Assembly (NCBI GenBank): GCA_021613375.1
Contig: CM038714.1
Location: 42,791,123-42,855,122 of the forward strand
Direction: 5' to 3'
Source of the DNA: Megaleporinus macrocephalus
Taxonomy: Eukaryota > Chordata > Actinopteri > Characiformes > Anostomidae
Length of the DNA stretch: 64,000 nucleotides
Each line of letters starts with the position of its first letter. Position 1 is the first letter of the stretch. The position numbers and the translations under genes are program-made. Positions 1 through 11,619 of the stretch are shown here, piece after piece. A model generated the notes under the pieces. The model saw only the letters and a program-made list of their open reading frames with translations. It was not told where the DNA came from and searched no databases.

Positions 1-665
1 TGGGCTAGCTGATGTGAGGGACAGAAATGCCCCAGCTGTCCTATTATGTAAGCATGAGAAAACCAAGACTGGAATAAGTAAAAAACTGTAAAATCATGGA
101 AAAAACTCTGAGAGGAATTAAGACTGGTTACACCCCGTTCCCACCAGGAACCAGTTCCCTGTGGTCTTAATGAAATGTCTGTGACACGCTTTAGTCAAAA
201 TACCAAAGGATCAAGCACCACAGCTCCCCTCTCGCCCTGTCTAAACAGTCCTGTTCAGAGCGGCCCATTTGTGAGCCTGTTCTTTTAATGATACTGAGCT
301 ACTCAAAGCAAAACTCTGGAGACTCTACACCCATTTTCTCATTTTCCTCGCGTCTCGCTTATGTACTGATAAGATAAAGTTCATTTTACAGACATTCAAC
401 TAACAAACTAACAGCGTTACAGTTATTGTGGATCCTGCAGCGAGTAATATCAATGAATTTCTGGATAATTACATCACTGTCAGTACATTTCCTTAGCTGT
501 TAGCATTAGCCAGTGCTAAATGGCCAAAGAGGCATAGAGCATTATAATTTTTTTTAAATAATTACATTTTCCTTCACTTCAGTTTTACAGAAGACAGTTG
601 ACATTGATTGCTCTTTTAGGAAAAGTTTCATTGCCAGTGCTGCTTTGGCCCAGATTGGAAAGGCA
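1..665. other. No gene or recognised repeat
   Basis: AT-rich sequence without a convincing exon, tandem structure or known mobile element. Confidence 0.4.
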
Positions 666-687
666 GTCAGACACACAAGGGCAAAGT

Positions 688-1062
688 GGGTTTATTCACC
701 AGCTTCTTATTCAAATATTCTTGTTCCACTTTAAATGATGCAGCAGGTAACAGCAGTTGTCTGAGACCCCAGCGTGTAACTGCTGCACAGTCTGAAACTG
801 GAATATTTGAACAAGAAGGTAGCCTGAGGTGCCAGAATCTAACTGCAGGTACCATTTAAGGTGGAACGGGAACATTGGAACAAGAAGCTGAACAGGAAGC
901 CTGAGGTACCAGAATCTAACTGCTGCATCATTTAAGGTGGAAGAGGAATATTTGAACAAGAAGCTGGACACTTAGCCTGAGGTGCCAGAATTGAACTGCT
1001 GTACTATTTAAGGTGGAATGGAAACACTTGAACAAGAAGCTGCACAGAAAGCCTAAAGTAGA
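688..1062. repeat. Imperfect ~77-bp tandem repeat with an inverted arm
   Basis: Direct units begin at about 834, 911 and 987, each starting AGAATCTAAC or AGAATTGAAC and containing CATTTAAGGTGGAA, a TTGAACAAGAAGCTG segment and GCCTGAGGT. A partial unit lies at 777-833. At 688-745 the same unit occurs in the opposite orientation (CAGCTTCTTATTCAAATATT). The array degenerates after about 1062, with another inverted-looking piece near 1090-1120. A dispersed single copy is at 11620-11695. This makes it part of an interspersed family rather than a purely local satellite. Confidence 0.75.
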
Positions 1063-1543
1063 ATTTATCTGCTATAATATTTATTTTTTGCCAGCTTCTT
1101 GTTCCATCTTTCCTGTTCCAACTTATGTGAGTTTACACCATTTAAGGTACACCAGGATAACTGGGGAAACAAGAAAGCTGTCAAAAAAGAAGTTGCTATT
1201 CTAAGGAGAACATCTTTACAGATTAAGGACGCTGTATCTACAGAACTTGCTCAGCATTAACAATCACTGTAAACAACCAGAAAAACAACCACACCAGTTC
1301 TCTGTGCTTCACCACCCACACAGTAAAATCTACACACAAACATCACACAAACATAAGTCTCAATTGCTGTGATCTCTCCTTATGTAAGCCTATCACATGT
1401 TCCAAATGTATAGTTAAGTTGAAATAGTGTAAATCAGGACAGCACTGTTCTTAAACTGCTGCTCTGAATGCATTTCAGCAGCAATGTTGACTGCCCCAAA
1501 ATGCCAGTGCCATTGACGAGCCCAACTGAGCCCAACACGGCGT

Positions 1544-1575
1544 CTATATATATATATATATAGATATATATATAT
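1544..1575. repeat. (TA)n microsatellite
   Basis: Alternating TA with one GA interruption. Confidence 0.95.
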
Positions 1576-1599
1576 CCATGCAGACAACAACACAGCAGT

Positions 1600-1830
1600 T
1601 CCCACAATTAGCTCTCAGCTCCCACATAATTCTAGTGGCTGAGCTATGGGGCCAAATCTGAACGGCTTCGTAAATCCTTCGTTTTCCCTCCTAGGTAGCC
1701 CAATAAAACTGACTAGGTTGTCTTATTTCACAGTTTGTGTGTTGGGAGGCACATCAGAAACCTAAGTGTCTGATCACAAGTCCTGAAAGGGTTTTTTATA
1801 ATATGTCCCCTTTAAAAGGAAAACAAAACA
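1600..1830. repeat. Probable MITE-like dispersed repeat
   Basis: The stretch ends with TAATATGTCCCCTTTAAAAG. The complementary GGGGACCTATTATG-type end is seen again at 24168-24182. I recall this end as a frequent teleost dispersed-repeat terminus. Borders are uncertain. Confidence 0.35.
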
Positions 1831-2018
1831 TGTGCATGTGAAAGAACCACTTAAAAGAACACTTAAAAGGGAAACGCCAATAAAGCATACATAAAAACAC
1901 GGAAAAGGAAATAAAGCTGTTTTTGCACAGTAAAGCTTTCATGCAACTTGAAACCTGCCTGAAACCTACATCAAACTAAATTCCTATTGAGTTGCATAAT
2001 AAAGCGTCCTTTAACCAG

Positions 2019-2054
2019 TTGAGAGTTTGCAACCCAACAGTTGCAAACTCTCAA
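2019..2054. repeat. Perfect 15-bp inverted repeat (hairpin) with 6-nt loop
   Basis: TTGAGAGTTTGCAAC (2019-2033) is followed by CCAACA and the exact reverse complement GTTGCAAACTCTCAA (2040-2054). Confidence 0.9.
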
Positions 2055-2552
2055 TTCTCAGCCAGTCAAAGCAGCCATAACATAGTATGTCATCATGTTG
2101 GATGACATATTATCAACCAACGGATTTCAGAAGATGGTGTACAGAAATGACAGCTGGGAAAAATACAGAACGGTGGTAAAATGTTAATAAAGTATGTAAA
2201 TTTCACCTTCTGCAGGACTTTAGTGGAGTAGCTTTGATTGTTTGACTTGGCCCGGCTAAGAAGACCAGTTGGTAAAAGAAACTTCAGCTTCAAGAAACTT
2301 GTTTGTTTGCTGTCTTGGCTCGGGGAACTGACACAATAAAAAAAAACAAAAAACTGGTAGCCTTGCATGAAACTCAGTTTAAAGGATCTCCTGTTCAGCA
2401 GTCCCAGAAGTCATCTTCTGTTTTGTATTTTGTTTTTTTCGTCCATTGATCCTTAGGATAAAAGTGTAACAAGTTCCCAAGGAATATTAAACAGAGGGAT
2501 CATTAGCTGACACTCTGTTTACCTAAAACCAAAATTCCTGTCTTAAACAATA
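2055..2552. other. No gene recognised
   Basis: A 91-codon open frame at 2093-2368 on the minus strand has no recognisable domain, biased codon use or splice context. I treat it as chance. Confidence 0.4.
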
Positions 2553-2712
2553 TAACAGTGATACCCAAACCTGGTCCTGGAAGTCTACCACCCTGTAGAG
2601 TTCAGATGTAACATATGAGCTTATGAAGCCCCTGAGAGCTTTCATTATCAGGACCAACTGAGTTAGATTAGAGTCTGAGCTCTTCAGAACCAGGAATGGG
2701 CACCCTTGCTGA
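2553..2712. repeat. Dispersed repeat with 'CTGGTCCTGGA' terminus
   Basis: Begins ACCCAAACCTGGTCCTGGA, has GTCTACCACCCTGTAGAG, and ends with an inverted-type tail GAACCAGGAATGGGCACCC. This resembles a very common teleost repeat whose two ends are imperfect inverted copies. Related sequence is at 9680-9818. Confidence 0.5.
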
Positions 2713-3719
2713 ATAATGTCCTGAATAAAGGTGATACTGGGGCCAAGTGGAAGGAAACGGACAAATTACATAAGAGGTTGATGTAGATACGTTAACCGAC
2801 TACATAAACAGCCCCAGTATTTGATTCGCTGACGTTTAGTCTTTGCAAAGTACATTAAAAAAATATATTTTACCACAACATTGCAAATTAGCCAGCCAAC
2901 ACATTAAATAGACATTCATAATGAATCCTTTTGGCTTTTCTTCTTTTACAGGGCGAGAATAAATGCTCCGTGGGTGAGCGGCTGACAACAAACTTGATGA
3001 GCTCTAATTAGGGTGAGCATCTCGTTACTGAATGGACGAGAGAATGTGAGGTCCAGACAGAATGTGACACTCTTTAAATGTAATTATTTATAACTCATTA
3101 CTTACCACGGCATGAGTGGGTCAACATCTTTTCTGTTATGTCTCATTTTCATAAACAATAAAAGAATAATTCACACTTATTTGCATGCATTAACAGAAAA
3201 TCAGAAAAAACACACACGCAAACACGAAACCTCAAGTGACAGTCGCAATCAAAAATGGCTCCAGCCTCACTTAAGGGTACAAAGCTATTCTGAGCCCAAG
3301 CATCTAACATCTAACAACAAGAGTGCTTGTTTATGCCTGTACATTCTGCTGTGAGTGTTGATTATGGAAATAGCTACAGTATCTCATAAGTGCCGCCGAG
3401 TTATTAATAGAGAGCACTTGCTAAGTGACTAAATAAAATAAATATAAAATAAAAAGTATAGACTTGTCCACCTTGCTGGTATACAGTTAGAGACTGTAGC
3501 CCATGCTTTGATGCCAATGTAAACAATTCTCCAGCTTCTTAGGCGGAGAATTGGGCACCCAAGTGGGCGGTCATTGAACAACTCTCAACTTAGATGTATT
3601 TGGTCAAAAATAGACCTCTGTCACAAGCTGGCCAATGAAAACCAGGATGGACCTTGACATGGGATGTTTTTGATGGAATGTGTGCATTCGTATATATCAC
3701 AGTCTTTACTTCATAACCT

Positions 3720-3723
<4 letters not shown>
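2713..3723. other. No gene recognised
   Basis: AT-rich. The 80-codon frame at 3112-3354 lacks any recognisable product. Confidence 0.4.
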
Positions 3724-3808
<85 letters not shown>

Positions 3809-3827
3809 TATATATATATATATATAT
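3724..3827. repeat. Compound (CT)n-(TA)n-(GA)n-(TA)n microsatellite
   Basis: CT repeats at 3724-3755, TA to 3796, GA at 3797-3808, then TA to 3827. The CT and GA blocks are complementary, so the array can fold back on itself. The plus-strand open frame over it is a simple-repeat artefact. Confidence 0.95.
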
Positions 3828-3837
3828 GTTTAATATG

Positions 3838-4254
3838 TTTAATTAAACAAGTTTTGATTTCCTTTTATTTCTGAATTATAAGATGGTGAAAATGCTACCA
3901 AAATATTTTTCTTTGAAAATCTACCGGCCAGTCTCCTACAAAATGGAATGCCATAGATTCAAAAACTGTATTTACCGTAAACCAACAAAGTATTAATAAG
4001 CCTACTAAAAAAAGGGACACAGCTCATTTCATTGTAGGGGCAAATCGTGGGGCTGTAAATGGGACTGTAAAACAGCATCTGGGCATTTTTTAATCTTCTA
4101 TGTAGACATTAGAGAACAATCAAAGAAAAAAAAGCTTAATAAATGCATTCTATGGCACTTTTAGACTAATTTGTATAGTAAAAATAAGAACAATATTTGA
4201 TATAGAGACCAGATTTGAAGGTGTTTCCTGTTTTTTTTTGGGTATGCACTGAAA
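3838..4254. other. No gene recognised
   Basis: AT-rich sequence with no exon or repeat that I can name. Confidence 0.35.
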
Positions 4255-4930
4255 AAAATATTTATATTTACATTTACAGCATTTAGCAGACGCTCTTATC
4301 CAGAGTGACTTACAAAAGTGCTTAGTGTTCAGTCAGAGTATGTATCTCTATCTAGTACAAACAGGTTTAGGTCCAACCTACTCTTATACTCAAACACTGC
4401 CATAAACACAGGGCCAGTGCTGATACCTAGAAAAAAGACAAGGCAATACCTAGCAAGACTGGAACACCTACAGAGAAGAGAATAAATACAAGACTACATA
4501 CAGTATAAGAGCGATACTTATCCAGAGTTCCTAGAAGATCAAGTGTAATTACAGTTTATACCAACAGTTCAGTAGATTAGTGTTTTACAGTTTTCAGTAG
4601 ATTAGATTAGTGCTTTACAAAGAGGTAGGTCTTCAGTCTGCGTTTGAAGACCGTGAGAAAGTTCTCGGTTCGGACAGCCAGTGGAATTTCGTTCCACCAT
4701 CTGGGTGCCAGGACAGAGAAGCGTCTTGTTGCGTGAATCCATAAATCTTGAGTGATGGTGGGTCAAGCCGAGCAGTACTTGAAGCGTGAAGGGCTCGAGG
4801 TGCGGTTCGACTTTTGACCATTGCCATAAGGTAAGGAGGAGCTGGTCCATTCTTGGCTTTGTAGGCAAGCATCAGAACTTTAAACTGAATGTAAGCAGCT
4901 ACAGGAAGCCAGTGAAGGGAGCGCAGCAGT
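4255..4930 (-). mobile_element. 5'-truncated L2-like LINE, 3' end (degenerate)
   Basis: Read on the minus strand, 4925 to 4602 encodes the C-terminal tail of an L2/CR1-type reverse transcriptase ORF: SLHWLPVAAYIQFKVLMLAY, then GPAPPYLMAMVKSRTAPRAL and DLKTYLFVKH near the end, with a frame disturbance where FSVLAPxWWNELP-like sequence is expected. The 3' part (4325 to 4260) carries TTAGCAGACGCTCTTATCC, a very frequent teleost LINE/SINE 3' motif. Only the C-terminal ~110 residues remain, typical of 5' truncation by target-primed reverse transcription. I did not identify a target-site duplication. Confidence 0.8.
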
Positions 4931-5029
4931 GGATGTAAATGATATGTACCATTTGTAAATAACGGTCACTCTCTGACTTTGCACAGGTACCTCCTAAACA
5001 AGTCAGTGAGTGGTGTTATGATTTCTGTG

Positions 5030-6530
5030 GTGGGTTAACCGTGGATGGTGAGGATCTGAAAGTCAGTCAGATGTCTCTATGCTTCCATATCAGATCACCG
5101 AGGAAAGGTTCGTTGTTTTCTGTAAACGACATGCCGTCAGACGAATTATGTCACAGAGATCTGGATACGGCGCAGGTGCGCGGTCCTCCGACGGCGAGCG
5201 GAGAAGGTTTGGCAGGTGCTGAGTATCATTTAGCCCTGTTAAAAGTGTTTTGACAGTCTTGTGCTAAGCACATTACACAAGTTGTTTGTCTGTTTATGGC
5301 CAAACACAGCTGAGGCAGGGTTGCCAGGGTGGCCGGCTTTACCCTCAGGCCAAGAGCAGCTGAAGCAGCGAAGCTTTCTCTTCAAAATAAAGAGCGAAAT
5401 TACAAGCACAGCTTGATGGCCCCCGATAGTACGTCCACAAATAAGAAGTTAATCTGTAGAAACTTGACACAGTTGTAATGGTATTGCCGTCTGACTCATC
5501 CACTGCTGGAGTAGCGGTGGTTATTATCTTTCGCTCAAAATGGATTGACAAGTTTGGCTACGGCATAATTAGAATAGTTCAGCCGGTGTCGCAGTAATAC
5601 AGTCATCAGCTGGAGTTATAGCTATCATGTATCACGTTTGAGGTCCAAAGTGAAGGTGTGGAAAACTGATGAACAAAATAAGCTGATTAATTGTGTTGGG
5701 CGAATGGCGCCACGTTATCACGCAAAAGCATGACACTTCAGAGTATGACTGCCGTCTTGTCGCGCACGACAAGCCATCGATTAAAAGTGGCACACGTATA
5801 GTAGGATAGCTTCTGTATTAGTGCTGATGGCTTGGAGAAAGCCATTAATCTGCTGAGTAATTACCTGTCATGAACAGATAAGCTCTTTCGTAACAATAAT
5901 TCATGAAGTGCTTTTCTCAGCTTGGCTAAAAGGCAACGGCAGGGTCATTCCGCATGACTGCAAAGCCCCCCCCCCGCCTAAAGTTAGAGATGGCCGACTT
6001 CAAAGAGAACGCCGTAGAAGCAGCCTGCGCCGATGGAATTCCATATCTCCATTTCCACATCGCAGCAGCCCGGGCGTACAGTAGACGTCAGGAACTGTCC
6101 ACTCGCGTCCTGACAGAAATAGTCTGGCTATTATCGCCAGGCAGGTAAAGTGCCTGCTTCCATTTTACCGGCGCTCTGTCACAGTGGTGCTCGAGCTTGT
6201 GAGAGCGCGTGCTCTCGGGCAAAGTCACATTCAACAGGCCCTGCCAAGTCACAGAGTCTTCATTATGTGGAACAAGGTATCATTTATAGAGGCGAGTCAT
6301 TCCGTCCAGGACCAATCTGACAAACATATTGACTTTGACACACTTGAGGCTGCGGGTATTTTTTGGTGCGCCTCGACTCCATTAGGTTTTAATTTGATTC
6401 AGACCATGCTGCGCCTCAGCAAACTTCACTCCACTGGCTTGGGAAAAGCTGGGAATTGGGTCTCAGCTGAATTCCGGGTTGTGCAGAACCCTGAAATAAC
6501 AGGGTGTTATTTGACATTATGGTGATGGAA
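5030..6530. other. Repeat-poor CpG-containing block, candidate conserved non-coding/regulatory DNA
   Basis: About 1.5 kb without recognisable repeats, richer in CpG than the surroundings (for example GCGCGGTCCTCCGACGGCGA near 5178), with homeodomain-type TAATTA and TAATC words near 5850-5865. Open frames at 5041-5253, 5954-6148 and 6184-6525 (plus) and 5345-5551 (minus) have no domain I recognise. A C8 tract sits at 5967-5974. Conservation is inferred from appearance only. Confidence 0.35.
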
Positions 6531-6636
6531 GAGGAGAGATTCCTTTAGAGTGATGGCTTCTGACCCTGGATCTGGAGAAGGCGAGCATGGGGAGCAACAT
6601 ATTTTGATTGTCGTAGGATTTATAGGTTATAGAATC

Positions 6637-7014
6637 TTTGATACCAATGAAAGCCTTTGTTTTGAGCATTTGTCATTTCTGAACCATATAGGTGAATCAA
6701 CAATTTAACACATTAATACATTCGGCTGGAAAAGTAATTGAATGTGAATGTTGTTTGAAGCTAATGTGCTTCCCAATCTTACACTAGTGACATACTCGTG
6801 TTTACTTTTCAGTATTAGGTTTAAGAGAATTCATTTTTGTCTTAATTAAAAAAGAAGCTTCTAAAATATAATGTAATTGTTGAAGATATGGGGACCCACA
6901 ACCTTGCAATACCTGGTAGAACATCACAATATCACCATTAGATAAAGAATTTCTAAACGTTTCTTTCTATTGAAGTTATTCTTTTTCCTATGGGCCACAA
7001 TATACATCTACAAA

Positions 7015-7070
<56 letters not shown>

Positions 7071-7290
7071 TATACAAAGTGTTACGTATAATTTCCTAAA
7101 GTCTAATGCATTTCTGATGTATTTCACCATATTTCTCTCTTTTTCTTTTAAACAGAGCAGCCCTACTGTTGGGTAATGCTTCCAAAAGCTGCTTCCATAA
7201 CCAATCACAAGGCTGACATCTCTTGCCCCGCCCACACAAAACAGTTTCAGAGTCAGAGAAACTTCACAGCCAAAAACTAGCAAGCTAGAT
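6637..7290. repeat. Copy 1 of a ~0.65-kb duplicated block
   Basis: Shares diverged direct similarity with 8415-9335: matching landmarks are CTTTGATACCAATGAAA, TAATGTGCTTCCCAATC, CCTGGTAGAAC, GAGCAGCC..GGGTAATG and CACACAAAACAG.TTCAGAGTCAGAGAAACTT. This copy lacks the SINE and contains a (TA)n array instead. Confidence 0.75.
7016..7068. repeat. (TA)n microsatellite
   Basis: About 26 uninterrupted TA units. Confidence 0.97.
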
Positions 7291-7319
7291 GACCCATCTG
7301 TAGCTTCTTCATCCATACA

Positions 7320-7590
7320 TTATTCGTTCCTTCACATGTTGCTTCGTATATCTGTTTATTTGTCTGTCTGCTTGTCTGTTTGTCCATTCTTTCGTGTGTT
7401 GCTTCGTCCATCGGTCCATCATCACATCCCTTCATTCACACGTTGCTTAGTCCATCCGCTTGTCCATCTACATGTCTGTTCATCAGTTCCTTTACAAGCT
7501 GATTCATCCATTCATTTGTTCGCCCGTCCATTGATGTGTCTGTTTGTCCCTTCATTCGTACATTGCTCTATCCGTCCATTTGTTATTTAA
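7320..7590. repeat. Degenerate pyrimidine-rich 'TCCATTC/TTGTC' low-complexity tract
   Basis: Recurrent CATTCGT, TGTCTGTT, TCCATC and TTGCTTCGTCCATC words without exact periodicity. It probably derives from an expanded (CCAT)n/(TGTC)n tail. The plus-strand 84-codon frame is low-complexity translation. Confidence 0.6.
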
Positions 7591-8414
7591 TTTATTGTCT
7601 ATCTCAACCAATTAGCATCACTTTAACGCTGGCTGATAACTTTAGTTCTGTATAAGTGGTGGAGCAGGCTAGGAATTCTGGATAGTGATTTGTCAATAAC
7701 CACGCCCACAGAGTTCCACAGTTTAAGCTATGTTTTATAATATTTATGCCTCTCTTTCTTTTCATTCAAGCTGGATGTTTAATGTAACTCTCAAAGTTAG
7801 TATCATACACACATTTTTAATATGTTACTCTGTGATTCCTGAGGCTTTATGCTTCAGGTCTAAAAGTATCTATAGATCTTCTGTATATCCTTTCACTGAG
7901 AGAAAACAGCAGAAAACTGAAAGAACTAAGAATATTTTACTGATGAAAGGAAACAGACAAAAAAGAAGAAAAAAAAAGCTGTTGGTGTTCCCAGAAAAAT
8001 GGACTAGCTACCCCAGAGCCTAGACCTTGACATCATTGAATGTTGGACTGTGAGAAGCAGAAAATGTAATTAAGCAATGAACTTTGGAAGTGAAAAACTG
8101 AAAGCTTTAATAAAGGGTGAAACCACTAAATACTGACAAATGGGATATTACCTTTCATTGATGTAGTTTGCATATGGACGTCAGGGACATGTCTCTACCA
8201 ATATTTTAGGAGGACAGAATTGTTCCTACTAGTATTTAAACAAGTTCAAGTTGTATTAGATCATTCTGATGTGCCTCTCGATGTGTATCTAATTTATTAT
8301 ATTTTTTATTATATTATATTTTTTGCAGTGGCCACACAAACCATTTTACTGTAAATTAAACATATTTTGATTAATGTGAGATCAGGGTGGGATTTATACA
8401 CATTCTAGAAACAA
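7591..8414. other. No gene recognised
   Basis: AT-rich. The 97-codon frame at 7730-8023 has no recognisable domain or splice context. Confidence 0.4.
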
Positions 8415-9335
8415 GAAGATCTTGTTTGATACAAATGAAATACCTTAGTTTTGAGTATTGGTCATTTGTGAACAATTTAGCTAAAATCAACAAATTGACC
8501 AACAGCTTAGATTGAAAAAGTACCAAAACCAATAATAATTGAATGTAAATGGTGTTAGAAATAAATGTGCTTCCCAATTTTACATTTGTTTCATTTCCAG
8601 TTTTAGGTACGTTTTATTATAGTATTTTTTCTGAGTAGACTGAATAAAAAAAAGAAAATGAAAAAAAAGCCAGTTTCCTAAGTATAAATTATTAAAGGTT
8701 GGGGGAAAAGGGACACTTGACAACCACACAGGGCCTGGTAGAACTGGTAGGTAAACATTATGTAGGTCAACATTACATTAAGGTTTCTTTCTAATTAGGT
8801 TAATCTTTAATATATATGTAGGTCTAATAAATGTTTGCTTTTTGTGTATCATATTTATCTCCTCTCCATCTCAACCGAGCAGCCTTTGGGTAATGTTTCC
8901 CTAAACATCCATCCATCCATCCATCCATCCATCTATCCATTATCTTCCCCTTTATCCTGCTAGTAGGCCAATCCCCAGTCAAGTCTGAAGGGGGGTACAC
9001 CATGGACAGTTCACTGGTCCATCACATAGCCAACATTCACTCACATACACAATCACACCTACATGTAATTTAGAGTGACCGATCAATCTAACATGCATGT
9101 GTTTGTACTGTGGGAGGAAACTGGAGTACCTGGAGGAAACCCACTCAAGCACGGGGGGAGAACATGTACACTCCACACAGAACAACCCAGACAGGGATCG
9201 TCTTGCTATGAGGCGACAGTGCTAACCACTACACCTCCGTGCAGCCCTTCCCTAAACATTAACTCACCAATTACAAGTCTCTTGCCGCTTCCACACAAAA
9301 CAGCTTCAGAGTCAGAGAAACTTAAAGACTTTCAG
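8415..9335. repeat. Copy 2 of the duplicated block, split by a SINE
   Basis: Diverged direct copy of 6637-7290. The match runs in the same order on both sides of the SINE at 8909-9247: GTAATGTTTCCCTAAACAT before it, TTCCCTAAACATTAACTCACC and the CACACAAAACAG end after it. Confidence 0.75.
8909..9247 (-). mobile_element. SINE (tRNA-like head, (CCAT)n tail) with 12-bp target-site duplication
   Basis: Flanked by the exact direct repeat TTCCCTAAACAT (8897-8908 and 9248-9259). On the minus strand it starts GGGCTGCACGGAGGTGTAGT with a GTGGTTAGCACTGTCGCCTC head, continues with the teleost SINE body (GTGGGTTTCC, TCTAAATT, GTGATGGACCAGTGAAC) and ends in the (CCAT)n complement at 8909-8934. Further copies in this window are at 22858, 24195, 34592, 60232 and 60506. 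Confidence 0.9.
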
Positions 9336-9339
9336 AGAA

Positions 9340-9679
9340 AGAAATTCAACAGTGTCAGATAAAAGATACTGCACAGGTAAAAATTTCATTCATCAAGATA
9401 CAAACAACATAAATGTACCCCCAAAGGCAGAACAGTGGCTTTGTACCTTCAATAAGATCTTCAAAGCGTAAAGGTACATATTTGTACTTCTTTTATAACC
9501 TAATCTTTTAAAAGACACTGAAATAAAAAAGGCTGGAGAATAGACAAGGTTTATGGAGTCAGTACATCTTAGTAAATACTTTTGCACTGGATTATGGTTC
9601 CACAGTCCATGCATCAAAATAAATCCTTGTTGCATCTTACCCCACATTAGTTTGTGCCCCATACTCTTCTACCCCTGCC
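9340..9679. other. No gene recognised
   Basis: AT-rich. The 89-codon minus-strand frame here is not recognisable. Confidence 0.35.
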
Positions 9680-9818
9680 CTGCTAATTATTTAAGGGCTT
9701 GTTAATTACTCAGCTAATGAACAAGTCCTTCCTGAGTTGAATGGGTGTGCTAGAGCAGGAAAACACTGAAATATGCAGGGCAAAGGTTCTTCAGGATCAG
9801 GGTTGGGAAAACTCTGCC
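9680..9818. repeat. Dispersed repeat related to 2553-2712
   Basis: Contains GGGTGTGCTAGAGCAGGAAA, CACTGAAATATGCAGGGC and a CAGGATCAGGGTTGGGAAAA end, matching the 'hydrophobic alcove' side of the common teleost CTGGTCCTGGA repeat family. Confidence 0.45.
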
Positions 9819-9984
9819 TTAGGGGATGATGAGATGAATTTTTATTATAATTTTTTTTTGGCTGGTTATTACTGCCATGTGGTGCACTCTGATCACAGCG
9901 GGAAGCCTCAGATATCACATCACTCAGTGCAAGCATATGCAAGCCATGCCAATTCAATGTATGGAGGGATTTTATTCAGTCTCT

Positions 9985-10640
9985 GGCTCTAATTCGACAC
10001 CTACTGCATATGTAGAGGCTGCATATATCTAGCTTTTTTCCACGTCCCCATTCCTTCTTTTCATTTTTTTGCATTTTTTTGTGGCCTACCAGCTCTAGCA
10101 GCACAAAGTTCAGCCCGGTGGGAGAGCATAGGGGCCGATCTGGCAGAGGCAGAGCCACAACGGAGCCGCTGTAAATTATAGCCTTCAATCCTGCAGGTGA
10201 GCCTGGGCGACACGACTGGCAGTGATAAATAAAAACAAGTGGGTATATAATACGTTCTCAAGGGGGGTCATTACAAACCTGCCTCTCCCCACGGACAGCG
10301 CCGGTACATGGCTTTTCCATTTAGCCAATTAAAGAATGCCAGTCTGGCAGGCAAGAACATTTCTCACCAGCTAATCTGATTGATTTGTGGGGAGGAGGGT
10401 TGCCAAATCCAATGCGAATTCCTCTTCCAGGCTTCTACGTCCATAATTTGTATTTAAACATTTGGGAGACCTGGCAGAGTGAGAACAAATCCATTTGTCG
10501 TGTGCATTCAGCAGCTCGTAAACCTTCACTTTCTCTTCCTCAACGTCCTTGTTTCGCTGTCTGTTTTTATACCTTCGCCGGACAAAAATATCCTGAATAT
10601 GACAGAAACAGAGAGAACCTATCAAGTCAGGACCAGCAGT
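9985..10640. other. Repeat-poor block, candidate conserved non-coding DNA
   Basis: No recognised repeats. Mixed composition with GC-rich words (CCGATCTGGCAGAGGCAGAG; GGACAGCGCCGGTACATGG) beside AT-rich motifs such as AGCCAATTAAAG. Overlapping short frames on both strands do not suggest coding sequence. Confidence 0.3.
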
Positions 10641-11619
10641 ATGAATCCACCTAGTTGAAAGCTACATGTGTCCAGACTCCTCTTCATGCTTGCTGAGGTT
10701 CAGGGCTTCTTGGGCTACAAAACTCTTGTTATATACGAGTACCTACATATACAAAACTGGGCAAAGGGATAAGGCATCTGAGGAAACTGGGCAATGAGGT
10801 TACATTTGCTCAGAAAACCACCAACATTGGAAGAAAGACCAGCAATAACAATACAATAACTGAGTTGTGTATGGAGATTTGCTAGCTTATAGGGGTTTTG
10901 CTACAGAATTAAATGGTTAGGAGAAACACAAGCAAACTCAAGTCATTTAGAGTGGTCTGCTCTGAAATACTTTTGAGAACAGAACTCTTCCCACAGTACC
11001 CAGACATCTGAGGCATATAATATTAAAGTGTCTTAAAGCTACTTCACTGGAAGTTTTTATATTAAAACCGTACAAATTCATTTCCTGATGGAGACATTAG
11101 TTTATGATATAAGATTTTGGCTAGATGACTACCAGTCAAAAGTTTTAGAACTAAAAACTTTTGACCAGTAGTTTACTAAAACCGGTGGTGTATATATATT
11201 GCTTAATCCATGCCAGAGATGTACATTCAGGACACTGTAATGCAAAAAAAGTATCCAAAGAAATGCACTTATTTCAGATTTACCACTATTTACCATCATC
11301 ACCATAAAATAAAATAAAACAGGTGTGAAGTAGACTGTGAGGCCTGGTTTCTAATGCCCTCCATTCTAAAGAAATCTACATTTAACCATCTCACATTAAA
11401 CAACTCTGCATTTTGGCAACAGAACTAGGCCACAATTTAAAGAAGCAGTGTGTAACCTCAAAAGCAAGGGTGAACCCACCTCCCATCCCTGAGAAAATGT
11501 GGTGGATTTCAGGATTTGTACTGTTGTTTAAGTACCTGTTCGAATTTCATTTCACTTCACTTCATGTTTTTCTTCTCAACAGTGAGGATTTATCCTCCTT
11601 TGATTTTCTGAAGCTGAAT
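10641..11619. other. No gene recognised
   Basis: Contains the short palindrome at 11128-11172. Otherwise AT-rich and unremarkable. Confidence 0.35.
11128..11172. mobile_element. Solo palindrome of Tc1/mariner-type terminal repeats
   Basis: ACCAGTCAAAAGTTTTAGAA faces its near-complement AAAAACTTTTGACCAGTAGT with almost no spacer. The TCAAAAGTTT core is typical of teleost Tc1 MITE ends, so this looks like a collapsed element. Confidence 0.6.

Noticed and set aside
6184..6525. 113-codon plus-strand frame as a coding exon
   Set aside because: No recognisable domain, no convincing acceptor, and overlapping open frames nearby suggest composition rather than coding.
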